Assembly: GCA_008081175.1 (NCBI GenBank)
Contig: VMCW01000122.1
Coordinates: forward strand, 1-6,082
Length of the DNA: 6,082 nucleotides
Source of the DNA: Flavobacteriaceae bacterium
GTDB lineage: Bacteria > Bacteroidota > Bacteroidia > Flavobacteriales > Flavobacteriaceae
Reading direction: 5' to 3'
Shown here: in pieces, positions 1 to 5,868 of the stretch
Position numbering within the stretch: the first letter of the stretch is position 1
Layout: every line of letters starts with the position of its first letter
Program-made: the position numbers and the translations under genes
Notes under the pieces: model-generated
Seen by the model: the letters and a program-made list of their open reading frames with translations, nothing else
The model's database searches: none
What the model was told of the DNA's origin: nothing

Positions 1-1528
1 GAGTTTTGATGGTTTTAAAAAGGCTGTAGTTCGGCTCTCCCAAAACTAGTGGGATAAACTCAGATCGAACAATCCCGTCACCGTGCTCTCCGCTCAATGA
101 ACCTTTGTATTTCTTTACCAACTTTGCTACTTCAAAAGTGATTTCTCTAAAATCCCGAACACCTTCTTGTGTTTTCAGATTGAGTATTGGTCGCAAATGC
201 AATTCCCCAGCCCCAGCATGGGCATAATAGACAACCTCTTGACCGAAACGCTTCATTAACTGCTGAAATTCTTCGATATAACTTGCTAATTCATCCAAAG
301 GAACAGCAGTGTCTTCTATACAAGCAACTGCCTTGTGATCACCGACCATGTTTCCCAGTAAACCTAGACCAGCATGTCTCAATTCGTTTGCCAGTTCAAT
401 TTCTTTTCCCCACAGCGGAACCGTGGCATAGGCTAATTTTTTTGAAGATATAGCTTCTTCCAAAGCCGCTAGCTCTTGTTTGAGTTTTATGGGACTTTCG
501 TTGCGTAATTCCAATAAAAGTATGGCCTTTGGATTCCCTTTTATAAAAAAACGATTCTTCTCATAACCTGCATGCCCTTTTGTACAGTCAAGAATGGTTT
601 TGTCCAACAATTCACATGTAAATAATGGGTGCTCCATTACAGGAACAACCGCTTGCATGGCCTCAGAGATACTATTGAAATGCAATGCTAAAAGCACCGT
701 ATTTTCAGGTGGTAGTGGGTCAAGTTTTAAAGTAATTGCGGTCGTAAACGCCAATGTACCTTCACTCCCCGCAAGTAACTTGCAAAGGTTAAATGCTTCT
801 CCGTTTTCTTCAAAAGGATTCATTTTGATGAGTTCATCTACAGCATAACCCGTATTTCTTCTATGAATACTATAGTCCGGAAAATCCTTTTTGATATTGT
901 CTCGAACCGTATCAATCATCAATACATTGATCAATTCACGGTAAATACTTCCCTCAAAATTCTCAGCAATAGTCTTTTTTTTCAATTCTTGACTCGAACA
1001 AGACTCAATTTGACACAAGCTTCCATCAGAAAGAACTACTTGAAGCGATTTTACTTTATCCCGGGTAACACCATACCGAATAGAGGTTGTACCGGATGAA
1101 TTGTTTCCAACCATACCCCCAAGTAAGCAATAGGGCGAGGTAGAGGTATTAGGACCAAAAAAGAGCCCTTCCTTGGCGAGATAACGATTTAGTGTATCCC
1201 TATTTACTCCAGGTTGTACAGTTACTGTTTTTTCTTCAGGATTAAAATCGAGAATTTCTGTAAAATAACGTGATACGTCTACAACTATACCTTTTCCCAC
1301 ACATTGTCCTGCAAGGGAAGTACCTGCAGCTCTTGGAATAAGACTCGTCTTGTGCTTTTGTGCAAAAACTACTAATGTTTGCAAATCTTGCACGTTCTTT
1401 GGAAAAGCTACAGCCTCTGGAAGCATTTTGTAAACGGAAGCGTCAGTAGCATACAGTACTTTGTGTAATTGATCCCATTCTAAACCTCCCTCTAGTTTCT
1501 TTTTTAAAGCTATTAAATGCTGCTTCAC
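1..1528 (-). CDS. FAD-linked oxidase, YdiJ / D-2-hydroxyglutarate dehydrogenase-like (N-terminal 509 residues, cut by the left edge)
   Basis: The minus-strand frame is open from 1528 to the window edge, giving 509 codons with no stop. The start chosen is GTG at 1526-1528; an in-frame TAA lies three codons upstream, so little other room exists. The protein has VAO-type (GlcD/FAD_binding_4) features: a flavin-binding loop PRAAGTSLAGQ at residues 65-75, GGMVGNNSSGTTSIRYG at 137-153, LLAGSEGTLAF at 251-261, and the C-terminal FAD-oxidase signatures YYAHAGAGELHLRP (434-447) and SGEHGDG (479-485), whose histidines usually bind metal and substrate. Relatives of this type (E. coli YdiJ, about 1000 residues) carry a C-terminal Fe-S/CCG domain, which would lie outside the window. 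Oxidation of D-2-hydroxyglutarate to 2-oxoglutarate is inferred from family resemblance and from HglS, which makes that compound, being encoded nearby. A D-lactate or glycolate dehydrogenase is the main alternative. The FAD-oxidase family is firm; the substrate is not. Confidence 0.85.
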   Translation of the reverse strand, partial: MKQHLIALKKKLEGGLEWDQLHKVLYATDASVYKMLPEAVAFPKNVQDLQTLVVFAQKHKTSLIPRAAGTSLAGQCVGKGIVVDVSRYFTEILDFNPEEKTVTVQPGVNRDTLNRYLAKEGLFFGPNTSTSPYCLLGGMVGNNSSGTTSIRYGVTRDKVKSLQVVLSDGSLCQIESCSSQELKKKTIAENFEGSIYRELINVLMIDTVRDNIKKDFPDYSIHRRNTGYAVDELIKMNPFEENGEAFNLCKLLAGSEGTLAFTTAITLKLDPLPPENTVLLALHFNSISEAMQAVVPVMEHPLFTCELLDKTILDCTKGHAGYEKNRFFIKGNPKAILLLELRNESPIKLKQELAALEEAISSKKLAYATVPLWGKEIELANELRHAGLGLLGNMVGDHKAVACIEDTAVPLDELASYIEEFQQLMKRFGQEVVYYAHAGAGELHLRPILNLKTQEGVRDFREITFEVAKLVKKYKGSLSGEHGDGIVRSEFIPLVLGEPNYSLFKTIKT

Positions 1529-1551
1529 CAGTAATTACTTCTAATTAATAA

Positions 1552-1582
1552 TTGTCCACAGGCTAAAATAAGCATAAGTTTC
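1552..1582 (+). promoter_or_regulatory. Candidate Bacteroidota promoter for the TlpA-like gene
   Basis: TTG at 1552-1554 is followed after 20 bases by TAAGTTTC at 1575-1582. This matches the Bacteroidota pattern (a -33 TTG and a -7 TAnnTTTG) at all but the final base. It lies about 45 bp before the ATG at 1627, a reasonable leader length. In AT-rich DNA such matches occur by chance, so this is a candidate only. Confidence 0.4.
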
Positions 1583-1596
1583 TCATTTCCTCTCAA
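1563..1596 (-). promoter_or_regulatory. Weak candidate promoter for the FAD oxidase
   Basis: Read on the minus strand, a TTG (complement of 1594-1596) is followed after 23 bases by TATTTTAG (complement of 1563-1570). That is one mismatch from TAnnTTTG, with a spacer at the long end of the range. It sits about 35 bp upstream of the GTG start and overlaps the plus-strand candidate. If both are real, the two promoters would compete for the same DNA. Confidence 0.25.
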
Positions 1597-1626
1597 TTGA
1601 TTAATTTAGCGGAAAATCAATTGAAT

Positions 1627-2739
1627 ATGTTTCGAACTTTACTCGTTCTTTCCGTTGTTTCGCTTCTTCTTAGTAATTGCCAAAGCGATTCCAATACATT
1701 AAAAATAAAAGGTAGTTCTGATCTGTCGGATGGAAGCTTACTTTTCCTCATCGTAGCAGACAGTAACAACCAACCTAAAACACTTGACACACTAACAGTC
1801 AATAAGGGTAGTTTTGATCTCAAAACACAAATCAGTGAACCTGAATTCCATTTTATACAAATCGAAGGACAGAATACCACCTTTCCATTCATAGCTGAAA
1901 ACGGCACCGTATCTCTAGAAATTTATAAAGACAGCATAAGGTTTTCTAAAGCCACAGGAACTGTTTCTAATGATGATTTTATGAAATACAAGTCCGAAAC
2001 TAAAGTTTATATCGAATCACTCAATGGAATAGGCAACGATCTGCAACAGGCTTTAATCTTAAAAGACAGTCTTCTTGCACAAGATCTTCAACAGCAATAC
2101 CAAGAAGTTCGAGTACAAATTCAGGACTATGAGCTTGATTTCTTAAAAGCAGCTCCTAATTCCTTGCTTTCCATCTTGATTCTAGAACGATTTGTGGCCA
2201 ACAAAGTACTCCCCAACGAGGAAGCAAAAGCATTGTTTGAAGGACTTTCTGATCGCATCAAAAATACAAAATCTGGAAGAGCAGTAAAGCAGCAGGTAGA
2301 AAAAGCACCGGAGGCAGAAGTGGGTCAATTGGCCCCGGAATTTGAAGGTCCAAGTCCTGACGGAAATTCATTTGCCCTAAAAAGCAACTTAGGAAAAATT
2401 ACAATCATTGACTTTTGGGCAAGCTGGTGTCGACCCTGTCGTGTAGAAAACCCTAACTTGGTTCAACTGTACAGAAAAAACAGAAACAAAGGCTTGAGCA
2501 TCGTAGGAGTTTCTCTTGACAAAGACAAAAACAAGTGGATCAAAGCAATTGAGGACGACGGATTGACTTGGAGTCACGTTTCTAACCTTCAATTTTGGAA
2601 TGATCCCATTGCCAAACTCTACAAAGTGACTGCAATTCCAGCTACTTTTGTGCTTGACGAAAATGGGGTTATCATAGCTAAAGATTTACGCGGAATTGAG
2701 TTGTACAATAAAGTTGAAGAGCTTCTAAATAAGATTTAA
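1627..2739 (+). CDS. TlpA-like thioredoxin-fold lipoprotein with DUF4369-like N-terminal domain
   Basis: The 370-residue protein starts at ATG 1627. This start places a short hydrophobic signal peptide at the N-terminus ending in a lipobox-like LLSNC with Cys18 as the lipidation site. A TTG at 1597 would add ten residues including an acidic one before the signal, so it is less likely. Residues about 25-115 are a beta-rich domain resembling DUF4369, and about 116-230 are helical with several acidic and glutamine-rich segments. Residues about 234-370 form a TlpA/AhpC-TSA thioredoxin domain. The active site is WCRPC with Cys268 and Cys271, and the cis-proline loop is AIPATF with Pro338. Family members sit on the periplasmic face of a membrane and reduce or exchange protein disulfides, for example in cytochrome c maturation or stress defence; the substrate here is unknown. 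GGAAAA at 1611-1616 is a possible weak ribosome site. Its orientation opposite to all neighbours argues for independent expression. Confidence 0.92.
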   Translation: MFRTLLVLSVVSLLLSNCQSDSNTLKIKGSSDLSDGSLLFLIVADSNNQPKTLDTLTVNKGSFDLKTQISEPEFHFIQIEGQNTTFPFIAENGTVSLEIYKDSIRFSKATGTVSNDDFMKYKSETKVYIESLNGIGNDLQQALILKDSLLAQDLQQQYQEVRVQIQDYELDFLKAAPNSLLSILILERFVANKVLPNEEAKALFEGLSDRIKNTKSGRAVKQQVEKAPEAEVGQLAPEFEGPSPDGNSFALKSNLGKITIIDFWASWCRPCRVENPNLVQLYRKNRNKGLSIVGVSLDKDKNKWIKAIEDDGLTWSHVSNLQFWNDPIAKLYKVTAIPATFVLDENGVIIAKDLRGIELYNKVEELLNKI

Positions 2740-2749
2740 TTTCGCTTTC
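2740..2749. other. Convergent junction, 10 bp, without a terminator
   Basis: The stop codons of the TlpA-like gene (2737-2739, plus) and the rhomboid gene (2750-2752, minus) are separated by only ten bases. No hairpin or T-tract fits in the gap. Transcripts from both sides must end inside the opposing gene or overlap. Confidence 0.85.
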
Positions 2750-3400
2750 TTACTTGTTTCTATACAAGAAAAAACCAGCTATAAGAACTGTAAGCGTAAG
2801 CACTCCCAACATTAATTGGGAGTTGAATACTACTTCAAAATCAAAGAAAAGCGTAACTAGAATTCCTCCCACAGCACCACCAAAGTGAGCTGTGTGTCCA
2901 ATGGAATCATTTTGAGCTTTCATTCCGTAAAGCGTATACAAGAGATAGCCTATTCCGAAAAGATAACCAGGAATGGGAATGGGAATAAAAAACAACATCA
3001 ACTCCAAATTAGGATAAAGCAATAAAGCGCTGAAAAGCACGCCGGTTACAGCTCCACTTGCCCCGACTGCGGTATAGTACGGTTGTTTATAATGAAACAA
3101 ATAGGCAAAGAAATTACCCATCAATAGGCTGATAAAATACAATAACAACAAAGAAAAGGAGCCTATAGCATCTACTACTATGGAAACAAAAAAGTAAAAT
3201 GTTATCATGTTGAACAACAAGTGGGTCGTGTTCACATGAAGAAAGCCTGCACCTATAAAACGGCGATATTCACCGTTCTTAATGCTTTCAATTTGAAATT
3301 TAAACCGGTCAAAAAAAAGATCGTCTTTAAATCCTTTCAAGCTAACCATTACATTAGCAGCAATAAGAAGGATTCCAACGGCAGGAAGTTGTTGTAACAT
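2750..3400 (-). CDS. Rhomboid family intramembrane serine protease
   Basis: This 216-residue polytopic membrane protein is a typical length for a compact bacterial rhomboid. The conserved pieces appear in order: YRRF (45-48), FLHVNTTHLLFNM (53-65) with the H-x4-H and Asn64 pattern of TM2, GASG (113-116) with nucleophile Ser115 in TM4, and HTAHFGGAVGG (169-179) with catalytic His172 in TM6. Hydrophobic segments lie near 6-21, 57-78, 82-103, 113-130, 133-158, 170-187 and 194-213, which suggests the 6+1 topology with a C-terminal extra helix. The catalytic dyad is intact, so it is probably active in cleaving transmembrane substrates in the inner membrane; the substrates are unknown. Its ATG lies three bases after the stop of the aldehyde dehydrogenase gene, implying co-transcription and probably translational coupling. 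A link to lysine catabolism is not evident from family knowledge. Confidence 0.95.
   Translation of the reverse strand: MLQQLPAVGILLIAANVMVSLKGFKDDLFFDRFKFQIESIKNGEYRRFIGAGFLHVNTTHLLFNMITFYFFVSIVVDAIGSFSLLLLYFISLLMGNFFAYLFHYKQPYYTAVGASGAVTGVLFSALLLYPNLELMLFFIPIPIPGYLFGIGYLLYTLYGMKAQNDSIGHTAHFGGAVGGILVTLFFDFEVVFNSQLMLGVLTLTVLIAGFFLYRNK
2802..2823. terminator. Perfect 8-bp hairpin inside the rhomboid 3' end; possible terminator for the convergent lipoprotein gene
   Basis: ACTCCCAA (2802-2809) pairs perfectly with TTGGGAGT (2816-2823) around a six-base loop. It lies 62 bp past the lipoprotein stop, within the codons for about residues 192-199 of the rhomboid. No U-tract follows in either direction, so it is not a classical intrinsic terminator. 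It may instead be a 3'-end stabilising or attenuating structure, or chance. Confidence 0.3.
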
Positions 3401-3403
3401 CGT

Positions 3404-4939
3404 TTATTTAAGATCAAATACAATCCCTTGTGCAAGAGGCAATTCTGATGAAAAATTGAGTGTATTGGTTTGTCTTCTCATATAGGCTTTCCAGGCATCA
3501 GAACCACTTTCACGGCCTCCACCAGTTTCTTTTTCTCCTCCAAAAGCACCCCCTATTTCTGCACCCGAAGTACCGATATTGACATTGGCGATTCCACAAT
3601 CACTTCCCCAATGAGATAAAAAGGTTTCTGTTTCTCTCATATTCAATGACATGATAGAAGAAGAAAGCCCTTGTTTTACTTCATTTTGAATGGCTATTGC
3701 TTCTTCCAAAGGACCAGAATATTCCATTACGTAAAGTATGGGGGCAAAGGTTTCTTGATGCACTATGGGAGCATCATGCGCTATTATAGCCACCGCGGGT
3801 TTCACATAACACTTACTTCCATAAACTTTTTCAGACAGAACTCCTCCGGGAACCAGCCAGCTTCCACCCTGCTTCTCTACTTGAGCCAAAGCAGCTTCGT
3901 ACATCTCTACAGCAGCAGTATCTATGAGAGGTCCTACGTGATTGTTTTGATCTAAAGGAGTTCCAATACGCAATTGCTGATATGCTTTTTTAAGCACTGA
4001 TGTGAATTCAGAAAAAATGGACTGATGAACAATCAATCTTCGTGTAGAAGTGCAGCGTTGTCCACAGGTACCCACAGCTCCAAATACAGCCGCCCTCATA
4101 GCGGTATCGATATCAGCATTGGGTGTAACAATTATTGCATTATTGCCTCCCAATTCTAATAGTGTTTTCCCTAAACGGGCACCAACACGCTGCGCAACTT
4201 CTTTTCCCATTCGCGTAGAGCCTGTAGCAGAAAGCAAGGAAATCCTATGATCCTCTGACATCCACTTTCCTACTTCAGCACCACCGTTTAAAACACAAGA
4301 GACCCCCTCTGGAATCTGATTCTCTCTTAAAACTTCCACGATTAAATTTTGACAAGCAATACTACACAAGGGTGTTTTTTCACTGGGTTTCCAAATACAA
4401 ACGTTCCCACACACCCATGCTAAAGCTACATTCCAACTCCAAACTGCAACTGGAAAATTAAATGCTGAGATGATCCCTACTACTCCTAGTGGATGATACT
4501 GTTCATATAATCTGTGCGATGGCCGTTCTGAAGTCATGGTAACACCGTGTAATTGTCTTGAAAGTCCAACAGCGAAATCACAGATATCAATCATTTCTTG
4601 AACTTCGCCCAGCCCTTCTTGCAAGGATTTTCCCATTTCCCAAGAAACCAACTGCCCCAATTCTTCCTTTTTTTCTCTTAGCTTGTTTCCAAACTGCCGA
4701 ACCAATTCACCCCTTTGTGGTGCTGGTATTTTTCTAAAAGATAAAAAGGCATTTTCAGCACTTTCTATAACGGCTTCATAATCTTGAACAGAAGCGGAAA
4801 TAACTTTACCTAAAAGAGACCCATCTACAGGGCTGTAAGACTCGATTAACTCACCCGAGCCCATCCAATTCCCTCCAGCGCTGCAGGCATTTTGTTGTGA
4901 TTCTATTCCTAAATTTTTTAAAATCTTTTTAATATCCAT
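3404..4939 (-). CDS. amaB: L-aminoadipate semialdehyde / piperideine-6-carboxylate dehydrogenase (ALDH7 family)
   Basis: The 511-residue protein is full length for the ALDH7 (antiquitin) family. This family oxidises alpha-aminoadipic semialdehyde, in equilibrium with cyclic piperideine-6-carboxylate, to L-2-aminoadipate with NAD+ in the cytosol. Visible residues are Asn161 in SAFNFP, the cofactor-binding GSTRMGKEV (240-248), the general base Glu262 in LELGGNN, and the nucleophile Cys296 in GQRCTSTRRL. Specific to ALDH7 rather than generic aldehyde dehydrogenases are ETFAPILYV (396-404), NEVKQGLSSSI (419-429), NVNIGTSGAEIGGAFGGEK (452-470) and GGGRESGSDAWKAYMRR (473-489), which closely match remembered human ALDH7A1 sequence. 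It starts three bases after the hglS stop, with an A-rich AAAAGA stretch upstream. An additional cysteine, Cys292, lies four residues before the nucleophile, where alanine is common. Gene context (saccharopine dehydrogenase-like and HglS) supports a lysine-degradation role. Confidence 0.93.
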   Translation of the reverse strand: MDIKKILKNLGIESQQNACSAGGNWMGSGELIESYSPVDGSLLGKVISASVQDYEAVIESAENAFLSFRKIPAPQRGELVRQFGNKLREKKEELGQLVSWEMGKSLQEGLGEVQEMIDICDFAVGLSRQLHGVTMTSERPSHRLYEQYHPLGVVGIISAFNFPVAVWSWNVALAWVCGNVCIWKPSEKTPLCSIACQNLIVEVLRENQIPEGVSCVLNGGAEVGKWMSEDHRISLLSATGSTRMGKEVAQRVGARLGKTLLELGGNNAIIVTPNADIDTAMRAAVFGAVGTCGQRCTSTRRLIVHQSIFSEFTSVLKKAYQQLRIGTPLDQNNHVGPLIDTAAVEMYEAALAQVEKQGGSWLVPGGVLSEKVYGSKCYVKPAVAIIAHDAPIVHQETFAPILYVMEYSGPLEEAIAIQNEVKQGLSSSIMSLNMRETETFLSHWGSDCGIANVNIGTSGAEIGGAFGGEKETGGGRESGSDAWKAYMRRQTNTLNFSSELPLAQGIVFDLK

Positions 4940-4942
4940 TTT

Positions 4943-5848
4943 TTATCTTTTCAATTGTGAGCTAAAAGTGCTTTCAAAAATTCGATCTGCATTAGACGTT
5001 TCAAACCCTTCTCTTCTGTGATTTCTTTTAATTTCATATTGTTTGAGCTGTTTGAATTCAGGTAGTACTCCTCTTTCCGCAAATTCAACATAACTCCCAG
5101 CTATTTTTCTTGTTTCCTTGTTAGCAAAAAGAGCTTCAACTTCATTTGCAACAGAACTACTTTGTCGCAACAGTTGATCAGCGCTTGTTTTAATTTCACC
5201 TCCAGAGGTATTTAATCGAATGCCTATGTCCTTCAAAAAAAGATTAAAATCCTCGAGTTGATTGTAAGGCTCAGGCAGATCGTGAACACTGATTGTATAG
5301 TGGTTGAGATAATACCTATTGTAAATTACCCAAGCTGCATATTCGCTTTCCTGTAGAAGGGTTTCGTAATCTTCTAGCGTAGGCAACTTCCATAAAGGGG
5401 TTTGAAAATAATGCGCAACCGCTCGAGCATCATTTAAATCTAAAGCATCTACAGGATCGGATTTAACTGAATCTGTGTAAGAATAAATGATTTTTTGAAC
5501 TGCTTCGGAGAGTGTTGGGACTTTCAGTTCACTGATGAATATCCGAGGTAAATCTGGAGAAGGCGGAGCATACCAATACGCATCCAGTTTTTTTGCCTCA
5601 AAATGATAAAAGTCCATTCTTTCATACCCGTGCGCTAAAAATATTTTCTCAAAAGAAGCGATTCCTAAATGAGGTACACCCATAGTACGAAAAGCAATGT
5701 GGTCATTGATGATTTCATTTTGACTTGCTACCATTTTTTTTTGAACCATTGCTGCTGTAATTTTCTTTACGTCGGGAACACGATTGGCATAGACTTCAAA
5801 AAGTGCATCCAATATCTGGGTCATTGAGGTAGTCGTTTCAAATTTCAT
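4943..5848 (-). CDS. hglS: 2-oxoadipate dioxygenase/decarboxylase (DUF1338, D-2-hydroxyglutarate synthase)
   Basis: This 301-residue DUF1338 protein belongs to the HglS/FLO7 family, non-haem Fe(II) enzymes. They convert 2-oxoadipate plus O2 to D-2-hydroxyglutarate and CO2 in lysine catabolism. The N-terminal motif NDHIAFRT supplies His50 and Arg54. The H-x3-R spacing matches the iron ligand and substrate-binding arginine reported for Pseudomonas putida HglS (His70, Arg74, recalled from memory). Likely remaining ligands are His183 in LNHYT (His189 is a nearby alternative) and Glu256 in YVEFAERG. Other features are DAYWYAPP (89-96) and FISEL (104-108). It is much shorter than the roughly 450-residue Pseudomonas/E. 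coli YdcJ form and closer to the compact form. The ATG at 5846-5848 is the first in the frame after the upstream gene; no clear Shine-Dalgarno is seen. It is followed at 3 bp by amaB and preceded at 20 bp by the saccharopine-dehydrogenase-like gene, which fits the assigned pathway. Confidence 0.9.
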   Translation of the reverse strand: MKFETTTSMTQILDALFEVYANRVPDVKKITAAMVQKKMVASQNEIINDHIAFRTMGVPHLGIASFEKIFLAHGYERMDFYHFEAKKLDAYWYAPPSPDLPRIFISELKVPTLSEAVQKIIYSYTDSVKSDPVDALDLNDARAVAHYFQTPLWKLPTLEDYETLLQESEYAAWVIYNRYYLNHYTISVHDLPEPYNQLEDFNLFLKDIGIRLNTSGGEIKTSADQLLRQSSSVANEVEALFANKETRKIAGSYVEFAERGVLPEFKQLKQYEIKRNHRREGFETSNADRIFESTFSSQLKR

Positions 5849-5868
5849 GGTGCTGAGATTAGATTGTT
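5849..5868 (-). other. 20-bp intra-operon spacer
   Basis: The gap between the saccharopine-dehydrogenase-like stop and the hglS ATG is AT-rich and holds no hairpin or recognisable promoter. This supports read-through from the upstream gene. No purine-rich ribosome site is obvious, as is common in Bacteroidota. Confidence 0.6.

Larger units (their letters stand above)
1529..1626. other. Divergent intergenic region, 98 bp
   Basis: This AT-rich spacer separates the divergent starts of the FAD oxidase (minus) and the TlpA-like lipoprotein (plus). It is the only gap in the window longer than 20 bp, so any promoter seen outside coding sequence should be here. No RNA gene, riboswitch fold or strong inverted repeat is evident. 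If the plus-strand gene began at the TTG at 1597 instead of the ATG at 1627, the gap would shrink to 68 bp. Confidence 0.8.

Noticed and set aside
187..1099. Plus-strand open frames at 187-453, 594-848 and 863-1099
   Set aside because: They lie entirely antisense to the well-supported FAD oxidase frame and show no recognisable domain.
1597..1626. TTG start at 1597 for the lipoprotein gene
   Set aside because: It would put ten residues, including a glutamate, before the hydrophobic signal; the ATG at 1627 gives a normal lipoprotein signal peptide.
1617..2592. Minus-strand open frames at 1617-1907 and 2389-2592
   Set aside because: They are shadows of the TlpA-like gene, whose signal peptide, CxxC and cis-proline fix the real frame.
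2970..2986. GGAATG tandem repeat, nearly three copies
   Set aside because: It encodes the IPIPIP stretch of the rhomboid, which resembles a conserved motif in this family; codon repetition explains it, and a six-base unit would not shift the frame.
3671..4250. Plus-strand open frames at 3671-3955 and 4050-4250
   Set aside because: They are antisense to the highly conserved ALDH7 catalytic region and have no domain-like composition.
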